Source: Loktanella fryxellensis
GTDB lineage: Bacteria; Pseudomonadota; Alphaproteobacteria; Rhodobacterales; Rhodobacteraceae
Direction: 5' to 3'
Assembly: GCF_900110065.1 (NCBI RefSeq)
Contig: NZ_FOCI01000015.1
Location: forward strand, 1 to 64,000
DNA length: 64,000 bases
Part shown: piece after piece, positions 8,086 to 15,842 of the stretch
How positions within the stretch are numbered: position 1 is the stretch's first letter
Layout: the number at the start of each line of letters is the position of its first letter
The notes under the pieces: generated by a model
Told to the model about the DNA's origin: nothing
Databases searched by the model: none
What the model saw: only the letters and a program-made list of their open reading frames with translations
Program-made: the position numbers and the translations under genes

Positions 8086-8631
8086 ATGGAACGACACCTG
8101 ACACTGATCGCCCTGTTTGCGGCCCTGATCGCGGCACTTGGCCTGATCCCGCAACTGACCCTCGCCTTCGGCGTGCCCGTCACGGCGCAAAGCCTTGGCG
8201 TCATGCTGTGCGGCACGGTGCTGGGCGCGAAACGCGGCGCGCTGGCGGCCCTGCTGTTCGTGGGGCTCGTGGCGCTCGGCCTGCCGCTGCTGGCGGGCGG
8301 TCGTGGCGGTCTGGGCGTGTTCGCGTCGCCCACCGCCGGCTTCGTCGTGGGCTTTCCGTTCGCGGCCTTCATCACCGGCCTGATTGTCGAGAATTGGCGC
8401 AACGGTCCGCTGGCGCTGGTCGCTGGTGTCGCGTCGGTGATCGGCGGCATCGCGGTCCTCTATGCCTTCGGCATCTCCGGCCTCGCCTGGGCGCTGGACC
8501 GTCCGCTGACCGAGGCGGCTCTGCTCGTCACCGCCTTCCTGCCGGGCGACGTGATCAAGGCGGTGCTGGCGGGTCTGGTCACAGCGGCGCTTGCCCGCGC
8601 GCGCCCCGACAGCGTGCTGTCGCGCGCATGA
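8086..8631 (+). CDS. bioY: Biotin ECF transporter substrate-binding subunit BioY
   Basis: 181 residues, six predicted membrane helices. Family hallmarks are PVTAQSLGVMLCGTVLGAKRG and the GLGVFASPTAGFVVGFPFAA loop, the biotin-pocket region of BioY. The ATG at 8086 follows AAAGGGAACG. Its TGA overlaps the ATG of the next gene (8628), so it is probably co-translated with the nitroreductase. I did not find a BioR-type TTAT-containing palindrome upstream of bioM. Confidence 0.93.
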   Translation: MERHLTLIALFAALIAALGLIPQLTLAFGVPVTAQSLGVMLCGTVLGAKRGALAALLFVGLVALGLPLLAGGRGGLGVFASPTAGFVVGFPFAAFITGLIVENWRNGPLALVAGVASVIGGIAVLYAFGISGLAWALDRPLTEAALLVTAFLPGDVIKAVLAGLVTAALARARPDSVLSRA

Positions 8632-9311
8632 CGCAGACGCCGCTGGAGGCGCTGCTGGCGCAGCGCCATTCGGTCCGCGCCTACCGGCCCGATCCGGTGC
8701 CTGCGGCGGATGTGGCAGCGATCCTGACCGCCGCCCGTCGCGCCCCCAGCGGTGGCAACCTGCAGCCGGGGCATTTCCTGGCCCTGACCGGCGCGCCGTT
8801 CGCGGCACTCAAGGCGAGCTTGGCGGAAGGCATCGCCGTGAACCGCCCGCCGGTGGCTGAATACGACTATTTCCCCGATCCCATGCCGCCGCAGTTCAAG
8901 GCGCGGCAGCGGGCGGCGGGGGCTGCCCTCTATGCCGCACTCGGCATCGCGCACCGAGACGTGCCGGGACGGCGGGCGCAGTTCGCGCGCAACTACGACT
9001 TCTTCGACGCGCCCGTGGGACTGGTCGTCACGATCGAGAGGGACATGGGCAAGGGCTGCTGGATGGACCTTGGCATGGCGCTGATGGCCCTGTGGCTGGC
9101 GGCAGAGGCGCGGGGGCTGGCCAGCACCGGGATCGGCGCGCTGGCGCATTACGGCGATCTCGTGCACGCCGCACTCGACCTGCCCGCCGACCGGATGGTG
9201 GTGTGCGGCATCGCACTGGGGCACGCGGATGCGGACGCCCCGGTGAACGCGACCCGCACCGACCGCGCGGCATTCGAAGAGTTCGCGGAGTTGCGCGGCT
9301 TCGATGCCTAG
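8628..9311 (+). CDS. Nitroreductase family FMN oxidoreductase
   Basis: 227 residues. The N-terminal RHSVRAYRPDPVP and the following RRAPSGGNLQPGHF are the FMN-phosphate binding and nitroreductase signature segments. DLGMALMALWLAAEARGLAS is the helix typical of the family, and CGIALGHAD lies near the end. The frame is open far upstream, but the real start is the ATG overlapping the bioY stop (ATGA). The substrate is unknown. Coupling to bioMNY suggests a role linked to biotin salvage, but that is inference. It converges on the minus-strand thiolase, and the two stop codons share the palindrome CTAG (9308-9311). Confidence 0.85.
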   Translation: MTQTPLEALLAQRHSVRAYRPDPVPAADVAAILTAARRAPSGGNLQPGHFLALTGAPFAALKASLAEGIAVNRPPVAEYDYFPDPMPPQFKARQRAAGAALYAALGIAHRDVPGRRAQFARNYDFFDAPVGLVVTIERDMGKGCWMDLGMALMALWLAAEARGLASTGIGALAHYGDLVHAALDLPADRMVVCGIALGHADADAPVNATRTDRAAFEEFAELRGFDA

Positions 9312-10408
9312 CCTTGCAACAGCAAGGCCGTGCCGATGCCGCCCGCCGCCGCGATGGCGGCCAGCCCCGTGCCGCCCGTCTGCCACAGGTCCTGCACCAG
9401 CCGCACCGCGTTGATCGCCCCCGACGCGCCGATGGGATGCCCTCGCGCCAAGGCACCGCCGTGGCGGTTGACCCGCGCGGGGTCGAGGTCCGCCCCCGCA
9501 ATGCAGGCCAGCGCCTGCACCGCATAGGCCTCCATGATCTCGATGGCGGTCAGATCCTGCGGGCGCAGACCCGCCGCCCGCAATGTTGCGGCGATGGCGG
9601 CGACGGGGGCAAGACCCGGCAGGTCCGGCGACGCCCCCAGCGTGCGGCCACCGACGATGCGCACAGCGTTGCAGGGCAGGGTGGCCGCCAGCGCATCCGA
9701 CACCACCACCACGAAGGCCGCGCCGTCTGCGGCCACCGCCGCGTTGGCTGCCGTCATGCTGCCTGCGACGATGGGCGCGCGGGCGCAGGTGCGCAGGGTC
9801 AGGGGGCGGGTGAAGGCATCCTGCACCACACCTGCCAGCGGCACGATCTCGCGCGTCAGCCTGTCGCGGGCACTTAAGGCCAGCGCATGGCTGCGGACCG
9901 CCCACGCATCCTGCGCCGCCCGGTCAATGCCATGATCCTGCGCCAGCCGGTCCGCCGCCTGCGCCATGTCGGGATCGCGGTCGGGCCACGGGGTGAACGC
10001 CGCTTGATCATAGCGCTCCGCTGGGCGACCATCGGCAAAGGTCCGCAACCGCAGCGGCCTGCGCGATGCGCTTTCCGCCCCGCCGGCGATCACGACCTTG
10101 GCCATGCCGCTGCGGATCAGCGCATCCGCCAGCAGGATCGCGTCCAGCCCGCTGACGCATTGCCGGTCGATGCTCAGGCCCGCGACACGCTCCGGCAGAC
10201 CGGCGGCCAGCGCGCACAGCCGCGCGGGATTGCCGCCCGCCCCCAGCGCATTGCCGACGATCACCTCGTCCACCGCGTCGCCCGACAGCCCCGCATCCGC
10301 CAGACAGCCCCTGATCACGGGGGCGGCAAGAGTGTGGAAATCGAAGCTGGCAAAGGCCCCGCCCGCAGGCACCACGGCGGTCCGGCGTGCGGCGACGATG
10401 ACGCTCAT
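9308..10408 (-). CDS. Thiolase-fold protein beside biotin transporter genes (YhfS-like), catalytic residues altered
   Basis: 366 residues with a thiolase fold. The nucleophile segment SIDRQCVSGLDAI keeps the acylated Cys (about residue 83), and the His motif NRHGGALARGHPIGASGA is intact. The usual Asn-Glu-Ala-Phe motif reads Met-Glu-Ala-Tyr (EIMEAYAVQA), and the C-terminal Cys-x-Gly-Gly-Gly motif reads AAAGGIG, with the second catalytic Cys replaced by Ala. A canonical thiolase (44333-45520) keeps both. The start overlaps the stop of the AMP-ligase upstream (ATGA). Thiolase plus AMP-ligase beside bioY recalls yhfS-yhfT-bioY of Bacillus, but the reaction is unknown. Condensing or degradative thiolase activity is doubtful. 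Confidence 0.8.
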   Translation of the reverse strand: MSVIVAARRTAVVPAGGAFASFDFHTLAAPVIRGCLADAGLSGDAVDEVIVGNALGAGGNPARLCALAAGLPERVAGLSIDRQCVSGLDAILLADALIRSGMAKVVIAGGAESASRRPLRLRTFADGRPAERYDQAAFTPWPDRDPDMAQAADRLAQDHGIDRAAQDAWAVRSHALALSARDRLTREIVPLAGVVQDAFTRPLTLRTCARAPIVAGSMTAANAAVAADGAAFVVVVSDALAATLPCNAVRIVGGRTLGASPDLPGLAPVAAIAATLRAAGLRPQDLTAIEIMEAYAVQALACIAGADLDPARVNRHGGALARGHPIGASGAINAVRLVQDLWQTGGTGLAAIAAAGGIGTALLLQG

Positions 10409-11532
10409 GCCATCGCCTGCGCCAATGCGGCGATGGCGGCATAGTCGGGCTTGCCGGTTGCCAGCAGGGGCAGGACCGCGACCCGGTGGATGCGGTGCGG
10501 TACGCCCTGCGGTCCCAGCCGGTCGCGGCAGGCGCTGCGTAGCCCGCCCACACCCGCGCAGATCAGAGCGACCAATCGCGCACCGCGCTGCGGATCGGGC
10601 AGGGCCACGACGGCGGCGGGCTGGCCAGTCAGGTCGGCCAACACCGCTTCGACCGCGTCCAGACTGACGCTGTGATCGGCGATCGTGACCGTGCGGCCAG
10701 CCCGGCCCGTCAGGAACAGATGCCCCGCGGCGTCCTGCCAGCCGACCTCGCCCACGGTCAGCCAACCATCGCGCCAGCGCGTGTGGGGGCTGTCACCCTG
10801 TGCATACCCATCGCTCAGATAGGGGCTACGCACCCAGATCGTGCCGTCCGGATCGAGGTGCAGGTTCACCCCCGGATAGGATCGTCCGACCGATCCCGTC
10901 GGCGTGTCCGCGTCGGTCCAGGTGATGAAACTCGTCTCTGCTGCGCCATAGAACTGCGTCAGCCGGGCTGCGGGAAAGGTCCGGGCGGCGGCCTGCACCG
11001 TCGTGTCGTCCAGTCGTCCGCCGCCCACCATGATGTGGCGCACCGACGTCAGCGGACCCGCCGCATGGGCGCAGATCGCCCCCAGTTGCACCGGCGTCAG
11101 ATAAAGCACGGTCGCGCCCTGCAACGCCATCGCCTGCCGGTCGGGCCGCTGGCCCTGCACCGACAGGATTGCAGCGCCCAGATGCGCCGCCTCCAGCACC
11201 GCATAGAGCGTGAGTGACGACGCCAGCGTGCCCGCCACGGCGACGGTGCTGTCCGGCCCCAGATCCAGATGCCGGGCATTGATCACAAAGCTGGCCTGCC
11301 ACGACGCCGGGCTGCGGCGGATCACCTTGGGCGTGCCGCTCGAGCCGGAGGTCGCGCACAGCAGCACGGTCGGATCCTGTTCCCCATCGATCAATCCCGC
11401 GGGACCGATCTGCACGCCGTGCCCGGCCAGCACACGGTCGCGCAGGCGCGCAATGTCGGGATCGTCGCCGATCAGCCGCGTGGTCGGATGCCAATGAAAT
11501 CGCGTCGTCATCCGTGCCTGTCCGCCAGCCAT
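10405..11532 (-). CDS. Short AMP-dependent ligase (YhfT-like acyl-CoA synthetase)
   Basis: 375 residues, shorter than standard acyl-CoA synthetases (500 or more). Adenylation motifs are present: the P-loop-like LLCATSGSSGTPKV, FYGAAETSF (A5), DGWLTVGEVGW (A7, with Glu where Asp is usual) and LLATGKPDYAAI with the C-terminal catalytic Lys (A10). It probably activates a carboxylic acid as an acyl-adenylate or CoA ester and is co-translated with the downstream thiolase-like gene. An alternative start at 11511 (MTTRFHW) is possible. Association with bioMNY suggests the acid is biotin-related (pimeloyl or biotin breakdown), but this is inference. Confidence 0.8.
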   Translation of the reverse strand: MAGGQARMTTRFHWHPTTRLIGDDPDIARLRDRVLAGHGVQIGPAGLIDGEQDPTVLLCATSGSSGTPKVIRRSPASWQASFVINARHLDLGPDSTVAVAGTLASSLTLYAVLEAAHLGAAILSVQGQRPDRQAMALQGATVLYLTPVQLGAICAHAAGPLTSVRHIMVGGGRLDDTTVQAAARTFPAARLTQFYGAAETSFITWTDADTPTGSVGRSYPGVNLHLDPDGTIWVRSPYLSDGYAQGDSPHTRWRDGWLTVGEVGWQDAAGHLFLTGRAGRTVTIADHSVSLDAVEAVLADLTGQPAAVVALPDPQRGARLVALICAGVGGLRSACRDRLGPQGVPHRIHRVAVLPLLATGKPDYAAIAALAQAMA

Positions 11533-11578
11533 TCACTGCCGTCAAAGCGTATCACGCCACCGGGTGCAACGGCGTCGT

Positions 11579-12379
11579 TCAGTCGTGAGCCTGCCACCCC
11601 GTTGTGCTGCGCGTATAGCGCGTTCGCGACAACGCGACAAAGGACCGCGTGCCGTCCGGGGCCGCCATGCGGCAGGCGAAAAAATCGGCACCGTCCAGAT
11701 CGAGGATCGCGAACTCGTTCGGCTGACCACGCAGCCGCGTGGACAGGCCCGTCCCGCAATGCACCTGAAGGGTCATCATGCGGTTCTTCTGCGCCAGAAA
11801 CGGCTCGAACGTCCAGGTATGCAGGTGGCCGGACAGGATGACATGCGGTCCGCAATCGGCCCACGTCTCCAGCGCGCGTGCCGCGCCCAGCATCACCTTT
11901 TTTTCAACCTCGGGCGCGTGATGGAACGGGTGGTGCGCCATGACGATCACGGTCTTGTCCTGACCGCGGGTGCGGATCACGTCGGCGACGCGGTCGATCT
12001 GCGCCTGCCCGATCCGGCCGCGCTGCCGGCTGAAGCGGTGGACCGTATCCAGCCCCACGATCACCGCCTGATCCGTCTCGACAAAGGGTTCGGTGTCGCG
12101 CGTGATGTAGCGGCGGAACGCCGTGCGCGGCGACAGGAACCGGGCCGTCAGGTTGAACAGGGGGATGTCGTGGTTGCCGGGCACCGCGATCCAGTCGTGC
12201 CGCAGGTGCGACAGGAACGTGCGGGCGTCCCGGAACTGGCTCGCACGGGCGCGCTGCACGAAATCCCCGGCGATCAGGATCAGGTCGGGGTCCGCCTCGG
12301 CGATGGCGGCCAGCAGTGGGGGGACCAGATCCGGCTGCGCGCGTCCGAAATGCAGGTCGGTCAGGAGCACCAGTCGCAT
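11579..12379 (-). CDS. Metallophosphoesterase family protein
   Basis: 266 residues. All calcineurin-like metal-binding motifs are present: TDLHFG (Asp8, His10), IAGDF, VPGNHD, MAHHPFHH and SGHLHTW. It is probably a cytoplasmic phosphatase or phosphodiesterase; the substrate cannot be inferred. The start codon overlaps the TGA of the diacylglycerol kinase-like gene by one base (TGATG), so the two are translated from one message. Pairing with a lipid kinase family protein suggests phospholipid or polyprenyl phosphate turnover, which is speculative. Confidence 0.85.
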   Translation of the reverse strand: MRLVLLTDLHFGRAQPDLVPPLLAAIAEADPDLILIAGDFVQRARASQFRDARTFLSHLRHDWIAVPGNHDIPLFNLTARFLSPRTAFRRYITRDTEPFVETDQAVIVGLDTVHRFSRQRGRIGQAQIDRVADVIRTRGQDKTVIVMAHHPFHHAPEVEKKVMLGAARALETWADCGPHVILSGHLHTWTFEPFLAQKNRMMTLQVHCGTGLSTRLRGQPNEFAILDLDGADFFACRMAAPDGTRSFVALSRTRYTRSTTGWQAHD

Positions 12380-13293
12380 CAGGACGTCCCCTGATCGCCG
12401 CCTTGCGGAACGCAAACGCGGATCGCATCGCGCCGCATGGTAAAGGCATAGGGCCCGGTCATGCGCTCGTTCTCGCCGTCGCGGGCGAGCAGTTGCCGCT
12501 TGCGCCGGGTCTCGATCGTGATCTCGTCGCCCACATGCATGAGGTAGTCGTGACCCCGGCTGATCCGGCCCATCAGGATCTTGACCGCGCGCAGCAACAG
12601 CCTCACCCGGTTGGCATCGGGGGCGAGGATCAGCACCAGCTTGCCGTCGCGGATCGCGTCGGCCCCTTCGAACTCGTACTGCTCCAGCTGATAGGCGCTG
12701 GTCGCCACGAACGCCATGGGAGAGCGCAGGCGTGTCACCCTGCCATCGACGGTGACGGTCATGCGTTCGGGCCGGTAGAGGGTCAACATCGCCTTGATGA
12801 CCGACCAGTAGGCGGCAAGACGGCTGCGGCCCCACTGCCTGTAGACACCTTCGCGCACGTCGAGGATCGTCGCATAGGCGCCGAGGCTCGCGTTGTTGAG
12901 GAAGATCTTGCCGTTCACGTCGCCGAGATTCACCGGTGCCGTATGACCGGCCAGCACGACATCCAATGCGCTGTCCGCATCCTCGGGGATGCCCAGCCCG
13001 CGGGCGACGAAGTTGAAGGTGCCCATGGGTAGCACGCCCAGCGTGACGTCGTGATCGACCAGCACCGATGTCACACCGGCGATGGTGCCGTCGCCACCGG
13101 CCGCCACGATGGTGGCAAAGCCGTCCGACACCGCCGTCTCAACCATGCGGGTCAATTGGCGGGGATGATCGACGAGACGAAGCGCGATGCGGTCGTCGCC
13201 GCGCATCCGCGCGATCAGCGCCTGCGTTTCGGGATCGTCCTTCTTCTTGCCCGAGGCGGGGTTCATGATGACGCAGATGGCAGGCTTCGTCAT
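12379..13293 (-). CDS. Diacylglycerol kinase family lipid kinase
   Basis: 304 residues, DAGK catalytic domain of the YegS/DgkB type. It has the N-terminal MNPASGKKK motif, the nucleotide-binding AAGGDGTIAGV (GGDGT at about residues 66-70), and LGVLPMGTFNFVARGLGIP, the family's conserved substrate-proximal loop. It is likely a soluble or membrane-associated lipid kinase. The ATG at 13293 begins the conserved strand; the frame extends upstream to 13434 without family similarity. It is divergent from the L,D-transpeptidase across a 250-bp gap. Confidence 0.85.
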   Translation of the reverse strand: MTKPAICVIMNPASGKKKDDPETQALIARMRGDDRIALRLVDHPRQLTRMVETAVSDGFATIVAAGGDGTIAGVTSVLVDHDVTLGVLPMGTFNFVARGLGIPEDADSALDVVLAGHTAPVNLGDVNGKIFLNNASLGAYATILDVREGVYRQWGRSRLAAYWSVIKAMLTLYRPERMTVTVDGRVTRLRSPMAFVATSAYQLEQYEFEGADAIRDGKLVLILAPDANRVRLLLRAVKILMGRISRGHDYLMHVGDEITIETRRKRQLLARDGENERMTGPYAFTMRRDAIRVCVPQGGDQGTS

Positions 13294-13543
13294 GGGGGTC
13301 CCCAGCTGGTTCGTGACTTGGAACAGGTCTTCCGGTCGCCGCCGGTTCCCCGGACAGCCACATGCGGCGACGATTATGCGTCTGTGATGCAGCCATACCG
13401 CAGCAGCGGGGCCAGGATGCCGCCTTGCAGCCACAGGTCGCAGGAATGTGAAGCGGCCACTCTAGGCCCTGCGCGGTGTGGCGCGGTATGGTCCGGCTCG
13501 CACCTGCATGCAGGTCCCGCTCCCTATTCGACAGGACACGACC

Positions 13544-14101
13544 ATGACGCACAAGATGACCCGCCGCGCCGCGCTGGGTGTCGCACTCGGCACGTTGGCC
13601 GCACCGGCACTGGTGCAGGCGCAGACCATGGCCGGTGGCGTGACCCGCAACGTGGCGGCCTTTCGCACCTATGATTGGGGTGACCATTACGACGCCCTGT
13701 CCGGTCAGGCGATGCTGGTCGCTGACACGCAGGCGCGGTCGCTGCATTACTGGAACGCACAGGGCGGCGATTACCGCGTCTATCCGACCTCCGTGCCGCG
13801 CACGGACGACCTGACCAAGCGCGGCTTCACCGAGATCGTGCGCAAGAAGGTCGGCCCCGACTGGACCCCGACCCAGTCGCAGGTCGAACGGTTCGGCTGG
13901 GAATACATCCCCCCCGGCCCCGACAGCCCGATGGGCACGCACGCCATGTATCTCACGTGGCCGACCTATGCGATCCACGGCACCCACGACACGCGCAAGA
14001 TCGGTCGCCCGTCGTCTGACGGATGCATCGGCCTGTACAACGAAAAGATCGCCGAGCTGTTCGAGCTTTGCCCGATCGGGACCAAGGTCCGCATCCTCTG
14101 A
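13544..14101 (+). CDS. L,D-transpeptidase (YkuD family), exported
   Basis: 185 residues. The N-terminus MTRRAALGVALGTLAAPALV looks like a Tat or Sec signal. The YkuD catalytic site is complete: His145 in YAIHGT and SSDGCIGL with Cys161. These enzymes make 3-3 peptidoglycan cross-links or attach proteins to the wall in the periplasm. The ATG at 13544 directly precedes the twin-arginine segment and follows ACAGGACACG. The leader holds a perfect 14-bp palindrome ACCTGCATGCAGGT (13502-13515). A strong terminator hairpin follows the gene. Confidence 0.9.
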   Translation: MTHKMTRRAALGVALGTLAAPALVQAQTMAGGVTRNVAAFRTYDWGDHYDALSGQAMLVADTQARSLHYWNAQGGDYRVYPTSVPRTDDLTKRGFTEIVRKKVGPDWTPTQSQVERFGWEYIPPGPDSPMGTHAMYLTWPTYAIHGTHDTRKIGRPSSDGCIGLYNEKIAELFELCPIGTKVRIL

Positions 14102-14125
14102 TCCGACGCCACGCGCGCGCGGAAT

Positions 14126-14157
14126 GGGCCGCCGGGATCACCTCCCGGCGGCCCTTT
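14126..14157 (+). terminator. Rho-independent-like terminator after L,D-transpeptidase
   Basis: Perfect 12-bp stem (14126-14137 with 14143-14154), 5-base loop, then TTT. It lies between convergent genes and may serve both strands. Confidence 0.8.
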
Positions 14158-14162
14158 GCGTG

Positions 14163-15239
14163 TCATGCCTCGCCAAAGAAGAAACGCACCATCGCAGCAC
14201 TCGCATCCGGCCCCCTGCCATCGGTGTGGCTGCCCGCCGGGTTGCCGCCGGACCACGCATGCCCCAGCCCGTCGATGCGCCAGTGTTCCAGCACGATCCG
14301 CCCATCCGGTTTTGCGGCGGTGTCGCAGGTCCATGCGCGGCCATTCGTCGTGCCTGTCGCCGTCGTCTCGATCGTCGCCGGTCCCGCTGCGGCCCTGACG
14401 TGGCGCGCGATGCGGTCGCCGTTGACCGGCGCGACCGTGGTATCGGTACTGCCGTGGATGACGATGCTGCGCGGCGTGGTCGTCCCGGACGGCAGCGCCA
14501 CGTCGGCGCCGTTGCCCGCCATCGCGGCAAAGGCGGACGGCACGTCGCGTGCGGCGCTGTAGGGAAGGCCCGAATGAACGCCCACCGCGCCGAACACGTC
14601 GGCGTGGGTCTGCCCGAGGATCACCGCCATCGCGCCGCCCGCCGACAGGCCGGCAACGGCGGTGCGGTCGGGACTCATGCCATGTTCAGCTGCGACCTTG
14701 CGCGTCAGGTCCGCGATGATCGCTGGCTCACCTCTGTCCCGCAGCTGGTCGCCACGGCTGAACCAGTTCCAGCAAGACTGCGCATTGTCGCCCCGCGACT
14801 GCTGCGGATAGAGTACGACGAACCCGTCCCGGTCGGCGAGCGCATTCATCTGCGTGCCCGCGGCGAAATCCGCCGCCGTCTGGGTGCAGCCGTGCAGCAT
14901 GACGATCAGGCCCGTAGCGCCGTCCTGTGCGCTTGCGGGCACATGCAGCAGGTAATCCCGCTGGCCTGCGGCGCAGCGATGGGTGCCGGCGGTCATGCCG
15001 TGGTCTGACGTCGCGGGCCGCGTCGCACCCGGTCGGTGCGGCTGCTGCATGAGGCTGGCCATGGCGACCAGACCGGACAGGTCAGGCATCCGGCCAGTTG
15101 CCGCGCTGCCGTTCTGCCCGTTCATAGGACCGCCCGACAACCCGTGCTGCGCCAGCGTGCGGCTGACCAGATCCTGTGCGGCGGACAGGCGTGCATCGCC
15201 GGTCGCCGGGTGCAGGGCACCCGCGTTGAACTTGAACAT
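14163..15239 (-). CDS. PHB depolymerase family esterase
   Basis: 358 residues, alpha/beta hydrolase of the esterase_PHB/LpqC type. The oxyanion segment is VMLHGCTQTAADFA (about residues 113-126), and SCWNWF is a conserved family segment. The nucleophile elbow is GLSAGGAM with Ser199; the C-terminal GLGHAWSGG carries the likely catalytic His. There is no signal peptide, and the first 85 residues are a low-complexity N-terminal extension typical of this subgroup. It could hydrolyse polyhydroxybutyrate or other short esters. It is the second gene of a probable two-gene unit after the RHH regulator. Confidence 0.85.
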   Translation of the reverse strand: MFKFNAGALHPATGDARLSAAQDLVSRTLAQHGLSGGPMNGQNGSAATGRMPDLSGLVAMASLMQQPHRPGATRPATSDHGMTAGTHRCAAGQRDYLLHVPASAQDGATGLIVMLHGCTQTAADFAAGTQMNALADRDGFVVLYPQQSRGDNAQSCWNWFSRGDQLRDRGEPAIIADLTRKVAAEHGMSPDRTAVAGLSAGGAMAVILGQTHADVFGAVGVHSGLPYSAARDVPSAFAAMAGNGADVALPSGTTTPRSIVIHGSTDTTVAPVNGDRIARHVRAAAGPATIETTATGTTNGRAWTCDTAAKPDGRIVLEHWRIDGLGHAWSGGNPAGSHTDGRGPDASAAMVRFFFGEA

Positions 15240-15278
15240 CGTCGGTTCCTTTTCCTGGGCCCGGTGCGGGCCCGTAGA

Positions 15279-15695
15279 TTACGTGATGCGGTCCGCAAGG
15301 GCCGCCTTGACGGCGGCACTGGCCTGCAGCGCCCCCAAAACGGTCAGCGACCCGATGGTGGCGCGCGCCAGTTCCGGCGATACGTCGGACGCGATGCGCG
15401 CCAGACCCACCACCTTCACGTGCAGCACCTCGCCCGCCCGCTGCATCGCTTCCAGATCCGCGCGGGAATAGTCGCGTAGCCCCAGTTCCATCGTGTGCCG
15501 CGCGATGGATTGCGACACGGCCTCGGTATGGGTGCCCAACTGGTTGCGGATCGCCATCCGGATGAAATCCGTGCGGTTGGCATAGAAGCCTTCCTGCACC
15601 AGCAGGTCGATGCGCCCCAGATCCACATACCCGAGGTTGATCGTGATCTTCTCGCTGTCTGGCGTCTTGTCGCGCAGGGTCCGCACGTTGTTCAT
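15279..15695 (-). CDS. Ribbon-helix-helix (CopG-like) transcriptional regulator
   Basis: 138 residues. EKITINLGYVDLGRIDLLVQ forms the DNA-binding strand and first helix of an RHH domain, followed by NRTDFIRMAIRNQL, the second helix. The remaining ~80 residues are a C-terminal domain of unknown role. The start at 15695 is chosen for GGAG nine bases upstream; an alternative ATG is at 15713. A perfect inverted repeat at 15706-15721 overlaps the ribosome binding site and is a likely autoregulatory site. Its pairing with the downstream esterase suggests control of PHB or ester metabolism. Confidence 0.75.
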   Translation of the reverse strand: MNNVRTLRDKTPDSEKITINLGYVDLGRIDLLVQEGFYANRTDFIRMAIRNQLGTHTEAVSQSIARHTMELGLRDYSRADLEAMQRAGEVLHVKVVGLARIASDVSPELARATIGSLTVLGALQASAAVKAALADRIT

Positions 15696-15705
15696 CTGGC
15701 TTTCT

Positions 15706-15721
15706 CCATCCATGTGGATGG
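15706..15721. promoter_or_regulatory. Candidate operator of the RHH regulator
   Basis: CCATCCA-TG-TGGATGG, a perfect 7-bp inverted repeat overlapping the ribosome binding site region of the RHH gene, where repressor binding would give autorepression. Confidence 0.45.
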
Positions 15722-15801
15722 TATGGGGATGATTTACAGGTTGTGCAAGCGATCCGGGCCGCCGCCGCGACATTTCCGCCCGGACCTTGCGGTTCCGCAA
15801 T

Positions 15802-15830
15802 TTGTCCGCTTGTATTGCGCGACCCTAATC
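15802..15830 (+). promoter_or_regulatory. Candidate promoter of the sugar dehydrogenase gene
   Basis: TTGTCC (15802-15807), 17-bp spacer, CTAATC (15825-15830); 12 bases before the ATG at 15843, leaving a very short leader. Confidence 0.35.
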
Positions 15831-15842
15831 AGAGGCACAGAC

